Source of the DNA: DATJLY01 sp035604195
GTDB lineage: Bacteria; Pseudomonadota; Alphaproteobacteria; ATCC43930; CGMCC-115725
Reading direction: 5' to 3'
Length of the DNA: 44,365 nt
Assembly (NCBI GenBank): GCA_035604195.1
Contig: DATNIY010000064.1
Location: forward strand, 1 to 44,365
Shown here: in pieces, positions 31,921 through 40,209 of the stretch
Layout: every line of letters starts with the position of its first letter
Numbering within the stretch: position 1 is the stretch's first letter
Made by a program: the position numbers and the translations under genes
Notes under the pieces: model-generated
What the model was told of the DNA's origin: nothing
The model's database searches: none
Seen by the model: the letters and a program-made list of their open reading frames with translations, nothing else

Positions 31921-34779
31921 ATGCAGGAAATCCGCGTTCGCGGCGCCCGCGAGCACAATCTCAAGAATGTCGATGTCGACATGCCCCGCGACAGTCTGGT
32001 GGTGATCACCGGCCTGTCGGGCTCGGGCAAGTCCTCTTTGGCCTTCGACACGATCTATGCCGAGGGCCAGCGCCGCTATGTCGAGAGCCTTAGCGCCTAT
32101 GCGCGGCAGTTCCTCGAGCTGATGCAGAAGCCCGATGTCGATCTGATCGAGGGGTTGTCGCCGGCGATCTCGATCGAGCAGAAGACGACTTCGAAGAACC
32201 CGCGCTCGACCGTCGGCACGGTGACCGAAATCTACGACTACATGCGCCTGCTTTACGCGCGCATCGGCATTCCCTATTCGCCCGCGACCGGCCTGCCGAT
32301 CGAAAGCCAGACCGTGTCGCAGATGGTGGACCGCATCCTCGCCATGCCGGAGGGCACGCGGCTCCTGCTGCTGGCGCCCATTGTGCGCGGACGCAAGGGC
32401 GAGTACCGCAAGGAGCTCGCCGATCTGCAGAAGCGCGGCTTCCAGAGGGTCAAGATCGACGGCAAGATGTTTGAGATCGAGGCGGCGCCGGCGCTCGACA
32501 AGAAGCTCAAACACGACATCGAAATCGTGGTGGACCGCATCGTCGTGCGCGCGGGCCTCGGCAACCGGCTCGCGGATTCGCTCGAGACCGCGCTGGGCCT
32601 CGCCGACGGCATCGCCATTGCCGAGAGTGCCGATGGCGGCGAGCGCACGCTGTTTTCGGCGAAATTCGCCTGTCCGGTCTCGGGCTTCACCATTCCCGAG
32701 ATCGAGCCGCGGCTCTTCTCCTTCAACAATCCGCATGGCGCCTGCCCCGCTTGCGACGGGCTCGGCACCAAGCCGTTCTTCGATCCCGAACTCGTCGTGC
32801 CGGACGAGCGGCTTTCCTTGCGCGAGGGCGCGATCGCGCCGTGGGCCAATTCGAGCTCGCAATGGTATGCGCAGACGCTCGACAGTTTGGCGCGCCATTA
32901 CAAGATCAGCACCAACACGCCGTGGAAGGATGTGAAGGAGAGCGTGCGCCGCGCCATCCTGTTCGGCTCGAACGGCGACCCGGTCGCGATGAAATACGAC
33001 GATGGCGTCAAGGCCTATACGACGACGCGCGCTTTCGAGGGCGTCATCCCCAATATGGAGCGGCGCTGGCGCGAGACCGACAGCGCCTGGCTCAAGGAGG
33101 AGCTCGGCCGCTATCAGGGCGAGGCGCCGTGCGAGACCTGCCGCGGCAAGCGGCTCAAGCCCGAGGCGCTCGCGGTCAAGATCCGCGGCCTCGACATCAG
33201 CGCGGTCACTGATTTCTCGATCCTCGCGGCCTTCGAGTGGTTCGGGGCGCTCGACCAGCACCTGACGCAGAAGCAGCGCGACATCGCCCAGCGCATCCTC
33301 AAGGAGATCAACGAGCGGCTGGGGTTCCTGAGGAATGTCGGGCTCGAGTATCTGACCTTGGCGCGCGCCTCCGGCACGCTTTCGGGCGGCGAGAGTCAGC
33401 GCATCCGCCTCGCCTCGCAGATCGGCTCGGGCCTCACCGGAGTGCTCTATGTCCTGGACGAGCCTTCGATCGGGCTGCACCAGCGCGACAACGACCGGCT
33501 GCTTGCGACCCTGAAGCGGCTCCGCGATTTGGGCAACACCGTCATCGTCGTCGAGCACGACGAGGAGGCGATCCGCAGCGCCGATTATCTCGTCGATATG
33601 GGACCCGCCGCCGGCATCCATGGCGGCCGCGTCGTCGCCGCGGGCCCGCCCGATTCGGTGCTGAAGTCGCCCGACAGCATCACCGCGCAGTACCTCACGG
33701 GACAGCGGCGCATCGAATTGCCGCTCGTACGGCGGTCCGGACGGCGCGGCCAGACCCTCAAGGTGGTGGGCGCGCGCGCCAACAATCTGCAGCGCATCGA
33801 CGTGACGATTCCGTTGGGCACCTTCACCTGCGTCACCGGCGTCTCCGGCGGCGGCAAATCGACCCTGGTGGTCGACACGCTCTACAAGGCGCTCGCCCGG
33901 CGCCTGAACGGCGCGCATGAGCATCCCGGCGCGCATGACCGCATCGAGGGCGCCGAGCATCTCGACAAGATCGTCGATATCGACCAGTCGCCGATCGGCC
34001 GCACGCCGCGCTCCAATCCCGCCACATATACCGGCGCCTTCACGCCGATCCGCGACTGGTTCGCGGGCTTGCCGGAGGCGAAGGCGCGCGGCTACGGGCC
34101 GGGGCGGTTCTCTTTCAACGTCAAGGGCGGACGCTGCGAGGCCTGCGAGGGCGACGGCGTCATCAAGATCGAGATGCACTTCCTGCCCGACGTCTATGTC
34201 CAATGCGATGTCTGCAAGGGCAAGCGCTACAACCGCGAGACCTTGGAGATCGCCTTCAAGGGCAAGAGCATCGCCGATGTGCTGGACATGACGGTCGAGG
34301 AAGGCGCCGAATTCTTCCGCGCCGTGCCGTCGATCCGCGAGAAGATGACCACCTTGGAGCGCGTGGGCTTGGGCTACATCCATATCGGCCAGCCCGCTAC
34401 GACCTTATCGGGCGGCGAGGCGCAGCGGGTGAAGCTGGCGAAGGAATTATCGCGCCGCGCCACCGGCCGCACGCTCTACATCCTCGACGAGCCGACGACC
34501 GGCCTCCATTTCGAGGATGTGCGCAAGCTTTTGGACGTGCTGCACGCGCTCGTCGAGCAGGGCAACACGGTGCTGGTGATCGAGCACAATCTCGAGGTCA
34601 TCAAGACCGCCGACTGGATCATCGATCTGGGCCCCGAAGGCGGCAACGGCGGCGGCCGCGTCGTTGCCACCGGCACCCCCGAGCAGATCGCCGCCGCGAA
34701 GGACAGCTATACCGGGCAGTACCTCCGCACTTATCTCGCGCGCAATGCGGGCGAGAAGAAGAAGCTGAAGCGGGCGTGA
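31921..34779 (+). CDS. uvrA: Excinuclease ABC subunit UvrA
   Basis: A 952-residue damage-recognition ATPase of nucleotide excision repair. It has two ABC modules: Walker A GLSGSGKSS (about residues 31-39) and GVSGGGKST (about 640-648), signatures LSGGESQRIRLA and LSGGEAQRVKLA, Walker B YVLDEPSIGLH and YILDEPTTGLH. The C-terminal zinc finger is complete (CEACEG and CDVCKG). In the first, the usual CPxC reads CPVSG, with CPACDG intact; Ser in this place is, from memory, common in alphaproteobacteria. Length is normal. It acts in the cytoplasm with UvrB and UvrC. Confidence 0.97.
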   Translation: MQEIRVRGAREHNLKNVDVDMPRDSLVVITGLSGSGKSSLAFDTIYAEGQRRYVESLSAYARQFLELMQKPDVDLIEGLSPAISIEQKTTSKNPRSTVGTVTEIYDYMRLLYARIGIPYSPATGLPIESQTVSQMVDRILAMPEGTRLLLLAPIVRGRKGEYRKELADLQKRGFQRVKIDGKMFEIEAAPALDKKLKHDIEIVVDRIVVRAGLGNRLADSLETALGLADGIAIAESADGGERTLFSAKFACPVSGFTIPEIEPRLFSFNNPHGACPACDGLGTKPFFDPELVVPDERLSLREGAIAPWANSSSQWYAQTLDSLARHYKISTNTPWKDVKESVRRAILFGSNGDPVAMKYDDGVKAYTTTRAFEGVIPNMERRWRETDSAWLKEELGRYQGEAPCETCRGKRLKPEALAVKIRGLDISAVTDFSILAAFEWFGALDQHLTQKQRDIAQRILKEINERLGFLRNVGLEYLTLARASGTLSGGESQRIRLASQIGSGLTGVLYVLDEPSIGLHQRDNDRLLATLKRLRDLGNTVIVVEHDEEAIRSADYLVDMGPAAGIHGGRVVAAGPPDSVLKSPDSITAQYLTGQRRIELPLVRRSGRRGQTLKVVGARANNLQRIDVTIPLGTFTCVTGVSGGGKSTLVVDTLYKALARRLNGAHEHPGAHDRIEGAEHLDKIVDIDQSPIGRTPRSNPATYTGAFTPIRDWFAGLPEAKARGYGPGRFSFNVKGGRCEACEGDGVIKIEMHFLPDVYVQCDVCKGKRYNRETLEIAFKGKSIADVLDMTVEEGAEFFRAVPSIREKMTTLERVGLGYIHIGQPATTLSGGEAQRVKLAKELSRRATGRTLYILDEPTTGLHFEDVRKLLDVLHALVEQGNTVLVIEHNLEVIKTADWIIDLGPEGGNGGGRVVATGTPEQIAAAKDSYTGQYLRTYLARNAGEKKKLKRA

Positions 34780-34839
34780 ATCCGGGTTTGCACCAATTGC
34801 GTGACCATGGGATGGTCATATCAGTGCGTCCTCTCGATC

Positions 34840-34933
34840 GTCATGGCCGGGCCGGCCGAAGGCCGAGTTCCGGCCATCCACGTGTTCCGGCAGCCGAACA
34901 AACGTGGATGGCCGTGACAAGCACGGCCATGAC
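34840..34933. repeat. Nested inverted repeat (REP/MITE-like)
   Basis: Outer arms GTCATGGCCG (34840-34849) and CGGCCATGAC (34924-34933); inner arms CGGCCATCCACG (34871-34882) and CGTGGATGGCCG (34903-34914), all perfect. The 94-base element sits between uvrA and trmFO and carries no gene. Such elements are usually present in many genomic copies. It could also terminate uvrA transcription. Confidence 0.65.
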
Positions 34934-35017
34934 GAACAAAGAGCCCAATTACAATCTCCCATTCGCGATAGCCGATACCAGCGCAACCACATCGTCGCGT
35001 CGAGGTGGATGAGGCTG

Positions 35018-36367
35018 ATGCCCTCTCCCCTCCACATCATCGGCGGCGGGCTTGCCGGCTCCGAGGCGGCGTGGCAGGCGGCGCAGATGGGGGTGCCGGT
35101 GGTGCTGCATGAGATGCGGCCGGTGCGCGGGACCGAGGCGCATGTCACGGACGGGCTCGCGGAGCTGGTCTGCTCCAATTCCTTGCGCTCGGACGATGCC
35201 GAAAACAACGCCGTCGGGCTGCTCCACGCGGAAATGCGGCGCTGCGGCTCGCTGGTGCTGCGCGCGGCGGATGCGCATCGCTTGCCGGCCGGCGGGGCGC
35301 TCGCCGTCGATCGCCGGGGATTTTCGCAGGCAATCGAGACGGCGCTCGCCGCCGCGCCGCTCGTTGAAATCCGGCGCGAGGAAATTGCCACGCTGCCGCC
35401 GCCGGAATGGGACAGCGTCGTCATCGCCACCGGCCCCCTCACCTCGCCTGCTCTGGCTGCGGCGATCCGCGATCTCACCGGCGAGGATTCCTTGGCCTTC
35501 TTTGACGCCATCGCGCCCATCGTCCATGCCGAGACCATCGATATGAGCGTCGCCTGGCGCCAGTCGCGCTACGGCAAGGGCGATGGCGCCGATTACGTCA
35601 ACTGCCCGCTCGACAAGGCGCAATACGAAGGCTTCGTCGCCGCTCTGCGCGACGGCGACACTACGCAATTCCACGAATGGGAGCGGGCGACGCCCTATTT
35701 CGAGGGCTGCTTGCCGATCGAGGTGATGGCGGCGCGCGGCCCCGACACCTTGCGCTGGGGGCCGATGAAGCCGGTCGGGCTGCACGATCCCCGCACCGGC
35801 CGCGGCACTTACGCCGTGGTGCAGCTGCGCCAAGACAATGCGTTGGGCACGCTTTACAACATCGTGGGCTTCCAGACCAAGCTCCGGCACGCCGAGCAGA
35901 AGCGCATCTTCCGCCAAATCCCCGGCCTCGAGCGCGCCGAGTTCGCGCGGCTGGGCGGGCTTCATCGCAACACCTTCCTCAACAGCCCGCGCCTGCTCGA
36001 CGCGAGCTTGCGCCTCAAGGCGGAGCCGCGCCTGCGCTTTGCCGGCCAGATCACCGGCGTCGAGGGCTATGTCGAGAGCGCCGCGATCGGTCTCCTCGCC
36101 GGACGCTTCGCCGCCGCCGAGCGGCGGGGATGGACGCATGCGCCGCCGCCGGCGACGACGGCGTTGGGCGCGCTTTTGGCGCATATCAGCGGCGGCGCCG
36201 ATGCCGGCACGTTCCAGCCGATGAACGTCAATTTCGGGCTCTTCCCGCCGCTCGCCGAGGGCATCGGCCGCACGCACCGCAGCGAGCGCAAGCCGGCGCT
36301 TAGCCGCCGCGCGCGCGCCGATCTCGAGCGCTGGCTTGCCGGCACACCCGCCGCCGCGGCTCAGTAG
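35018..36367 (+). CDS. trmFO: Methylenetetrahydrofolate-tRNA-(uracil-5-)-methyltransferase TrmFO
   Basis: A 449-residue flavoprotein that makes 5-methyluridine-54 in the tRNA T-loop using methylenetetrahydrofolate. Seen: the dinucleotide-binding N-terminus HIIGGGLAGSEAAWQAA (about residues 5-21), VCSNSLRSDDAENNAVGLLH, GKGDGADYVNCPLDKAQYEG, and the C-terminal FAD contact FQPMNVNFGLFPPL. Start at ATG 35018 after GAGG; ATG 35009 is almost as good. The frame stays open into the repeat upstream, which is not coding. It converges on the squalene-synthase-like gene with a 7-base overlap of the ends. Confidence 0.94.
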   Translation: MPSPLHIIGGGLAGSEAAWQAAQMGVPVVLHEMRPVRGTEAHVTDGLAELVCSNSLRSDDAENNAVGLLHAEMRRCGSLVLRAADAHRLPAGGALAVDRRGFSQAIETALAAAPLVEIRREEIATLPPPEWDSVVIATGPLTSPALAAAIRDLTGEDSLAFFDAIAPIVHAETIDMSVAWRQSRYGKGDGADYVNCPLDKAQYEGFVAALRDGDTTQFHEWERATPYFEGCLPIEVMAARGPDTLRWGPMKPVGLHDPRTGRGTYAVVQLRQDNALGTLYNIVGFQTKLRHAEQKRIFRQIPGLERAEFARLGGLHRNTFLNSPRLLDASLRLKAEPRLRFAGQITGVEGYVESAAIGLLAGRFAAAERRGWTHAPPPATTALGALLAHISGGADAGTFQPMNVNFGLFPPLAEGIGRTHRSERKPALSRRARADLERWLAGTPAAAAQ

Positions 36368-37275
36368 CGTCCGCGCCACGCCGTAAGCGCAAGGCGCAAG
36401 ATCTGTCCGCGCTCCGGTGCGGCAACGCGCCGGTCGAAGGGATCGTGCCCGACTTGCGCCAGGCGCTCGAGCCAGCGCTCCGCAAGCACGGCCGGCAGCA
36501 ACGCCGGACGCGCCGGCTTCGCGATGGCGCTGCGCCGCGCCCGCGCCGCGGCGAGATGCCCGCGCGCCGCCGCCGCCACTTGCGCCACGACTTCGCGCAA
36601 CTCCGTCGAGGTCTTCAGCTCGAAGAGCCCGCGCGCGACATCGAGGCGCGATTCATCCACCAGATCGGCCGGCAGATAAAGCCGCCGCTGCCGGGCGTGG
36701 AAGGGCACGGCGCGCAGCAATCCCGCCATGGCGTAGGCGATCCCCACTTCGCGGCCGGCGGCGGCGGCATCGCCGTCGCGCACGCCCAACACCTCCAGCG
36801 CGAGCAGCACGAGCCGGCCGGCGCTGTCCTCGGCATAGGCCGCGAGCGCGGCCAGGCTCGCCGGCGGCGCATCGGCGAGGTCGGCTTCGCGCGCTTCGAT
36901 GAGCGCCTCGAAATGGGCGCGCGTCAGATCGTGGGCGCGAATGGCGGCGGCGAGCGGCTCGATGACTTCGTGCCGGCGCAGCGGCCCGCCCTCATAGATG
37001 GCGGCGATGGCCTCGCGCCACCATTGCAGTCGAATGCGGCCGAGCAGCGGCTCGCGCACCATCTCGCGCGTCTTCGCCACCTCGTAGTTGAAGGCATAGA
37101 GCGCGAAGAGCGCCTCGCGTCGCGACGCCGGGGCAAAGAGCGCGGTCTGGAACCGCTCACGGTCGCGCGCGCGCACCAATTGCGCTAAAGCAGATCCCGG
37201 CTGGATCGATGCGGTGCGTCCTTCGAGAGGCTCGCTTCGCCGGCTCCTCAGGACGAGGACTTTTCTTCGTGCCAT
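36361..37275 (-). CDS. Squalene/phytoene synthase-like protein, NDUFAF6 type (probably non-catalytic)
   Basis: A 304-residue all-helical protein of the squalene/phytoene synthase superfamily (RREALFALYAFNYEVAKTRE, RLQWWREAI, MAGLLRAVPFHARQRRLYLP). Both aspartate-rich DxxxD metal sites of active synthases are absent: the first lies at NYEVAKTRE and the second at LLRAVPFHA. That matches NDUFAF6-like complex I assembly proteins rather than carotenoid or hopanoid enzymes. ATG 37275 has a strong AAGGAAGG six bases upstream. About residues 5-23 are encoded inside a dispersed repeat, so the original start was probably displaced; GTG 37176 would give the family-like core alone. Confidence 0.75.
   Translation of the reverse strand: MARRKVLVLRSRRSEPLEGRTASIQPGSALAQLVRARDRERFQTALFAPASRREALFALYAFNYEVAKTREMVREPLLGRIRLQWWREAIAAIYEGGPLRRHEVIEPLAAAIRAHDLTRAHFEALIEAREADLADAPPASLAALAAYAEDSAGRLVLLALEVLGVRDGDAAAAGREVGIAYAMAGLLRAVPFHARQRRLYLPADLVDESRLDVARGLFELKTSTELREVVAQVAAAARGHLAAARARRSAIAKPARPALLPAVLAERWLERLAQVGHDPFDRRVAAPERGQILRLALTAWRGRY
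37214..37258. repeat. Dispersed palindromic repeat, copy A
   Basis: A 45-base element with CTTCGAGA near one end, a GC-rich hairpin centre (GCTCGCTTCGCCGG) and CTCCTCAG near the other. An inverted copy lies at 37286-37332. This copy lies within the 5' end of the squalene-synthase-like reading frame and encodes part of its N-terminus. The type is known in many copies in large alphaproteobacterial genomes. Confidence 0.65.
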
Positions 37276-37281
37276 CAAAGA

Positions 37282-37289
37282 CCTTCCTT
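37282..37289 (-). promoter_or_regulatory. Ribosome binding site fixing the synthase-like start
   Basis: On the minus strand AAGGAAGG six bases before ATG 37275, lying in the gap between the two repeat copies. It argues that the repeat-encoded N-terminus is translated. Confidence 0.5.
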
Positions 37290-37332
37290 GTGCTGAGGAG
37301 CGATCCGAAGGATCGCGTCTCGAAGCACGCAT
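37286..37332. repeat. Dispersed palindromic repeat, copy B (inverted)
   Basis: A 47-base element which, read on the minus strand, runs GTGCTTCGAGA, a perfect hairpin GCGATCC-TTC-GGATCGC, then CTCCTCAG. It matches copy A at both ends and differs mainly in the hairpin centre. Copies A and B form an inverted pair 27 bases apart. Confidence 0.65.
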
Positions 37333-37431
37333 CTCGGCCATGCAGTCGGCGCCTGCCCTCGCCTCGGCTACATCGGGCTGCTCCGGCGGCTCGCCATTCC
37401 CGACGCTCGCCTAGACTGATCCGATCATTTC

Positions 37432-37460
37432 CTGGCTGCAATTCGCTCCCGTGGTATAGT
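37432..37460 (+). promoter_or_regulatory. Candidate promoter of the small peptide/PuuD-like operon
   Basis: CTGGCT (37432-37437), 17 bases, TATAGT (37455-37460), followed by a 36-base leader to the small ORF at 37497. The -10 is good and the -35 weak. Confidence 0.4.
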
Positions 37461-37496
37461 TAATGCCGCGATTGCGGCGACAAGGAGGAAAATCCG

Positions 37497-37589
37497 ATGA
37501 AAAATCCGCTGGACTCACTGGGGCAGACGGTTGGCTTGGGGGTCATTCTGACCGTTGTGGTGGTCCTGCTGATCCACGTCATTGCCTGA
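37497..37589 (+). CDS. 30-residue single-span membrane peptide
   Basis: A very short gene with a near-perfect AAGGAGG (37482-37488) eight bases before ATG. The peptide has a short polar start (MKNPLDSLGQT) and one hydrophobic helix (VGLGVILTVVVVLLIHVIA) carrying a late histidine. It lies 17 bases before the PuuD-like gene, whose ribosome site is also strong. Signal, spacing and helix argue for a real membrane peptide, perhaps a subunit of the next protein. No family is recognised. Confidence 0.65.
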   Translation: MKNPLDSLGQTVGLGVILTVVVVLLIHVIA

Positions 37590-37606
37590 CGCGGGGGAGG
37601 AACGCC

Positions 37607-38116
37607 ATGGAACTCGTAAGCTACGAATGGTGGGCCCTCTGCTTCCGCTGGCTGCACATCCTGAGCGGCATCATGTGGATCGGCCACCTCTGGTATTTCA
37701 ACTTCACGCAGACGCCGACCATGCCCAAGATCCCGATGGAGCTGCGGCCGGCGATCTCCCGGTTCATCCTGCCGGAAGCCTTGTGGTGGTTCCGTTGGGG
37801 CGCGATGGCGACGATCGTCACCGGCCTCATCCTCGCCTGGATGAACGGCTATCTCGGCAACGCGATCAAGCTCGGCATCGGCGACGGCAATGCAAAGTTC
37901 ACCACCATCGGCTTCGGCATGTGGCTCGGCACCATCATGTGGTTCAACGTCTGGTTCATCATCTGGCCCAATCAGAAGAAGGTGCTGGGGCTGACGCCTG
38001 CCAACGATGACGCCAAGAAGGTGGCGGCGCGGACCGCGGGCCTCACCTCCCGCATCAATACCCTGTTGTCGATCCCGATGCTCTATTGCATGGCCGGCGC
38101 CTCGCATTTCTACTAG
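37607..38116 (+). CDS. PuuD-like (urate oxidase N-terminal domain family) membrane protein
   Basis: A 169-residue protein with four membrane helices, among them WWALCFRWLHILSGIMWIGH (residues 8-27), ALWWFRWGAMATIVTGLILA and FGMWLGTIMWFNVWFIIW, rich in Trp and with helix-borne histidines that could bind haem. It resembles the membrane part of PuuD-type urate hydroxylase but lacks the C-terminal cytochrome c domain. Short members like this are of unknown function. ATG 37607 has GGGGGAGG upstream; the longer open frame begins before the small peptide gene and is not used. Cotranscribed with the 30-residue peptide and ended by a hairpin at 38150. Confidence 0.7.
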   Translation: MELVSYEWWALCFRWLHILSGIMWIGHLWYFNFTQTPTMPKIPMELRPAISRFILPEALWWFRWGAMATIVTGLILAWMNGYLGNAIKLGIGDGNAKFTTIGFGMWLGTIMWFNVWFIIWPNQKKVLGLTPANDDAKKVAARTAGLTSRINTLLSIPMLYCMAGASHFY

Positions 38117-38149
38117 ACAATCGAAGCAAGCCGGACAAAATTTTGGAAC

Positions 38150-38171
38150 CGGGGCCGCGAGGCCCCGTTTC
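38150..38171 (+). terminator. Rho-independent terminator
   Basis: CGGGGCC (38150-38156), loop GCGA, GGCCCCG (38161-38167) followed by TTTCCTT. It ends the PuuD-like operon 34 bases after its stop. Confidence 0.7.
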
Positions 38172-38247
38172 CTTGTCGGGCGACCATTGCGCCTCGCCGC
38201 GGCGATGCGTCCCCGCTTCGTTCACCCGGTCTTGTGGAGAGTAGATT

Positions 38248-38847
38248 ATGGCCTTCGAACTTCCGCCGCTGCCTTATCCGAAAGACGCGTTCGAGCCGCA
38301 CATGTCGGTCAAGACGCTGGAGTTCCACTATGGCAAGCATCACCAAGCCTACGTTGCCAAACTCAACGATCTCGTGAAGGACACGCCCTTCGCCCAGCAG
38401 CCCCTCGAGGACATCATCCGCGCCACGGCCAAGGACGACTCCAAGGTCGGCATCTTCAACAACGCCGCCCAGGCGTGGAACCATAGCTTCTTCTGGCAGT
38501 GCATGAAGCCCAAGGGCGGCGGCAAGCCGTCCGGCGATCTCGCCCAGGCGATCGAACAATCCTTCGGCAGCCTCGACAAGTTCAAGGCGGAATTCAAGAA
38601 CGCCGCGGTGACGCAATTCGGGAGCGGCTGGGCCTGGTTGGTTCGCGACGGCAATCAGCTCAAGATCACCACGACCCCGAATGCGGTCAATCCGCTGGCG
38701 CAAGGCAAGACCGCACTCCTCACCTGCGACGTGTGGGAGCACGCCTATTATCTGGACTACCAGAACCGGCGGCCCGACTTCGTCCAGACGTTCCTCGATA
38801 TGCTGGTGAACTGGGACTTCGTCGCCAAGAACCTGAGCGCGCGCTGA
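38248..38847 (+). CDS. sodB: Iron superoxide dismutase
   Basis: A 199-residue Fe/Mn-family superoxide dismutase converting superoxide to oxygen and hydrogen peroxide in the cytoplasm. Metal ligands are His27 (LEFHYGKHHQAYV), His79 (QAWNHSFFW), Asp161 and His165 (CDVWEHAYYLDY). Gln75 in FNNAAQAWNH comes from the N-terminal domain, as in iron enzymes; manganese enzymes usually place this glutamine in the C-terminal domain. No signal peptide. GGAGAG precedes the ATG. Confidence 0.95.
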   Translation: MAFELPPLPYPKDAFEPHMSVKTLEFHYGKHHQAYVAKLNDLVKDTPFAQQPLEDIIRATAKDDSKVGIFNNAAQAWNHSFFWQCMKPKGGGKPSGDLAQAIEQSFGSLDKFKAEFKNAAVTQFGSGWAWLVRDGNQLKITTTPNAVNPLAQGKTALLTCDVWEHAYYLDYQNRRPDFVQTFLDMLVNWDFVAKNLSAR

Positions 38848-38874
38848 GGCGGCGCCAGCGAGCGTTCGCCGCGC

Positions 38875-39246
38875 TCACCCCGCCGGCAGCAGCGCGGCGG
38901 CGACGCGGCGGTCCTCGGCGAGGAGGACGTTGTAGGTGCGGCAGGCGGCGCCCGTGTCCATCGCATCGACCACGATGCCGGCGGCACGGAGCGCTTGGCG
39001 CAGCTCGCGCTTGACCGGAACCATCCGCGGTCCGCAGCCCAGGAGCAGGATCTCGACGCCGCCGCGCGCCGTCACCGGCGCCAGGCTTTCCAGCGTGATC
39101 TCCGCCGCGCTCGCCGCCCAGGACCGGGTCTCCTCGGGAAAGACCAGGATCGCGCCCTCATAGGCGACGCCGCTCACGCGGAAGCTGTGCTGGCCGTAGC
39201 TTTCGATCACCTGGCGGTCCGCCGGGATGAGCGGCGTCACCTCCAT
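38875..39246 (-). CDS. Mth938/NDUFAF3-like (DUF498) protein
   Basis: A 123-residue protein of the Mth938 domain family, whose mitochondrial member NDUFAF3 helps assemble complex I. Seen: SFRVSGVAYEGAILVFPEET (residues 21-40), EILLLGCGPRM and GIVVDAMDTGAACRTYNVLLAEDRRVAA, the conserved core. It starts one base from the secF stop, so it belongs to the yajC-secD-secF operon, a linkage often seen in alphaproteobacteria. Bacterial function is not established. Confidence 0.88.
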   Translation of the reverse strand: MEVTPLIPADRQVIESYGQHSFRVSGVAYEGAILVFPEETRSWAASAAEITLESLAPVTARGGVEILLLGCGPRMVPVKRELRQALRAAGIVVDAMDTGAACRTYNVLLAEDRRVAAALLPAG

Positions 39247-39247
39247 G

Positions 39248-40201
39248 TCACGATACCTTTTCGGGCTCCGCCGGCGATGCGGCGTCGGCGGCGCGGCCGG
39301 GCTTGCCGCTGCGCTTGGGCTGGAGGTAGTAAAGCAAGGGCGCGGCGATGAACAGCGACGAATAGGTCCCGATCACGATGCCCCAGAGCATGGCGATGCT
39401 GAAGCCATGCAGCACCTCGCCGCCGAAGACCAGAAGGCAAAGCACCGCGATCGCCACGGTGCTCACCGTCAAGATGGTGCGCGACAGCGTCTCATTCAGG
39501 CTCTTGTTGATGAGGTCGCGGAAATCCATGGTCTTGTGCTTCCGCATGGTCTCGCGCACGCGGTCGTAGATCACCACGGTGTCGTTGATGGAATAGCCGG
39601 CGATGGTCAGGATCGCCGCCAAGGTCGTCAGGTTGAACTCGAGCCGCAAGAGCGCGAACAGCCCGACCGTCGTGATGGTGTCGTGCAGGGTCGACAGCAT
39701 GGCGCCGACGCCGAACTGCCATTCGAAGCGGAACCAGACGTAGATCGCGATCGCCACCAGCGCCAGCACCGTGGCGATGACGCCGGCGCGGATCAACTCG
39801 CCGCCGACGGTCGGCCCGACCACCTCGGTGCGGCGGTAGTCGTAGGAATTGCCGAGCGTCTGCTTGACGATCTCGACCGCGTGCTCCTGCGCCTGGTCGC
39901 TGCCGGGCTGGCGCTGCAGACGGATGAGCACGTCGCCGGGGCCGCCGAAGTTCTGCAGCGACACATCGCCCAGGCCAAGGCTGTCGAGACTCGAGCGCAT
40001 GGCTGCGAGATCGGCCGGGCCCGATGTGCTGCGCACCTCGATGATGGTGCCGCCGCTGAAATCGATGCCGTAGTTCAGGCCCTGGACGAGGAACAGCAGG
40101 ATCGAGCCGAGCGTGAGCAGGCCGGAAAAGACGAAGCCCAGCTTGCGCAGGCGCATGAAGTCGATGCTGGGAATATGGCGGATGATGATGAGCGGGCGCA
40201 T
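39248..40201 (-). CDS. secF: Protein translocase subunit SecF
   Basis: A 317-residue inner-membrane protein with six helices that works with SecD to pull exported proteins through SecYEG using the proton gradient. Seen: FDFMRLRKLGF-like start (IDFMRLRKLGFVFSG), GLNYGIDFSGGTIIEVR (D1 signature) in the first periplasmic domain, and TIAGYSINDTVVIYDRVRE in helices 4-5. ATG 40201 is eight bases after the secD stop; the frame is open further into secD but is not used. Confidence 0.95.
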   Translation of the reverse strand: MRPLIIIRHIPSIDFMRLRKLGFVFSGLLTLGSILLFLVQGLNYGIDFSGGTIIEVRSTSGPADLAAMRSSLDSLGLGDVSLQNFGGPGDVLIRLQRQPGSDQAQEHAVEIVKQTLGNSYDYRRTEVVGPTVGGELIRAGVIATVLALVAIAIYVWFRFEWQFGVGAMLSTLHDTITTVGLFALLRLEFNLTTLAAILTIAGYSINDTVVIYDRVRETMRKHKTMDFRDLINKSLNETLSRTILTVSTVAIAVLCLLVFGGEVLHGFSIAMLWGIVIGTYSSLFIAAPLLYYLQPKRSGKPGRAADAASPAEPEKVS

Positions 40202-40209
40202 GGGAATTC

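Noticed and set aside
29211..32093. 960-residue plus-strand frame opposite the ThDP enzyme and ssb
   Set aside because: Antisense shadow; ends inside uvrA in another frame.
31888..34383. 831-residue minus-strand frame opposite uvrA
   Set aside because: Antisense shadow of uvrA, which is unambiguous.
36361..37275. Carotenoid or hopanoid biosynthesis locus
   Set aside because: Both metal-binding DxxxD motifs are missing and no desaturase, cyclase or hpn gene is nearby.
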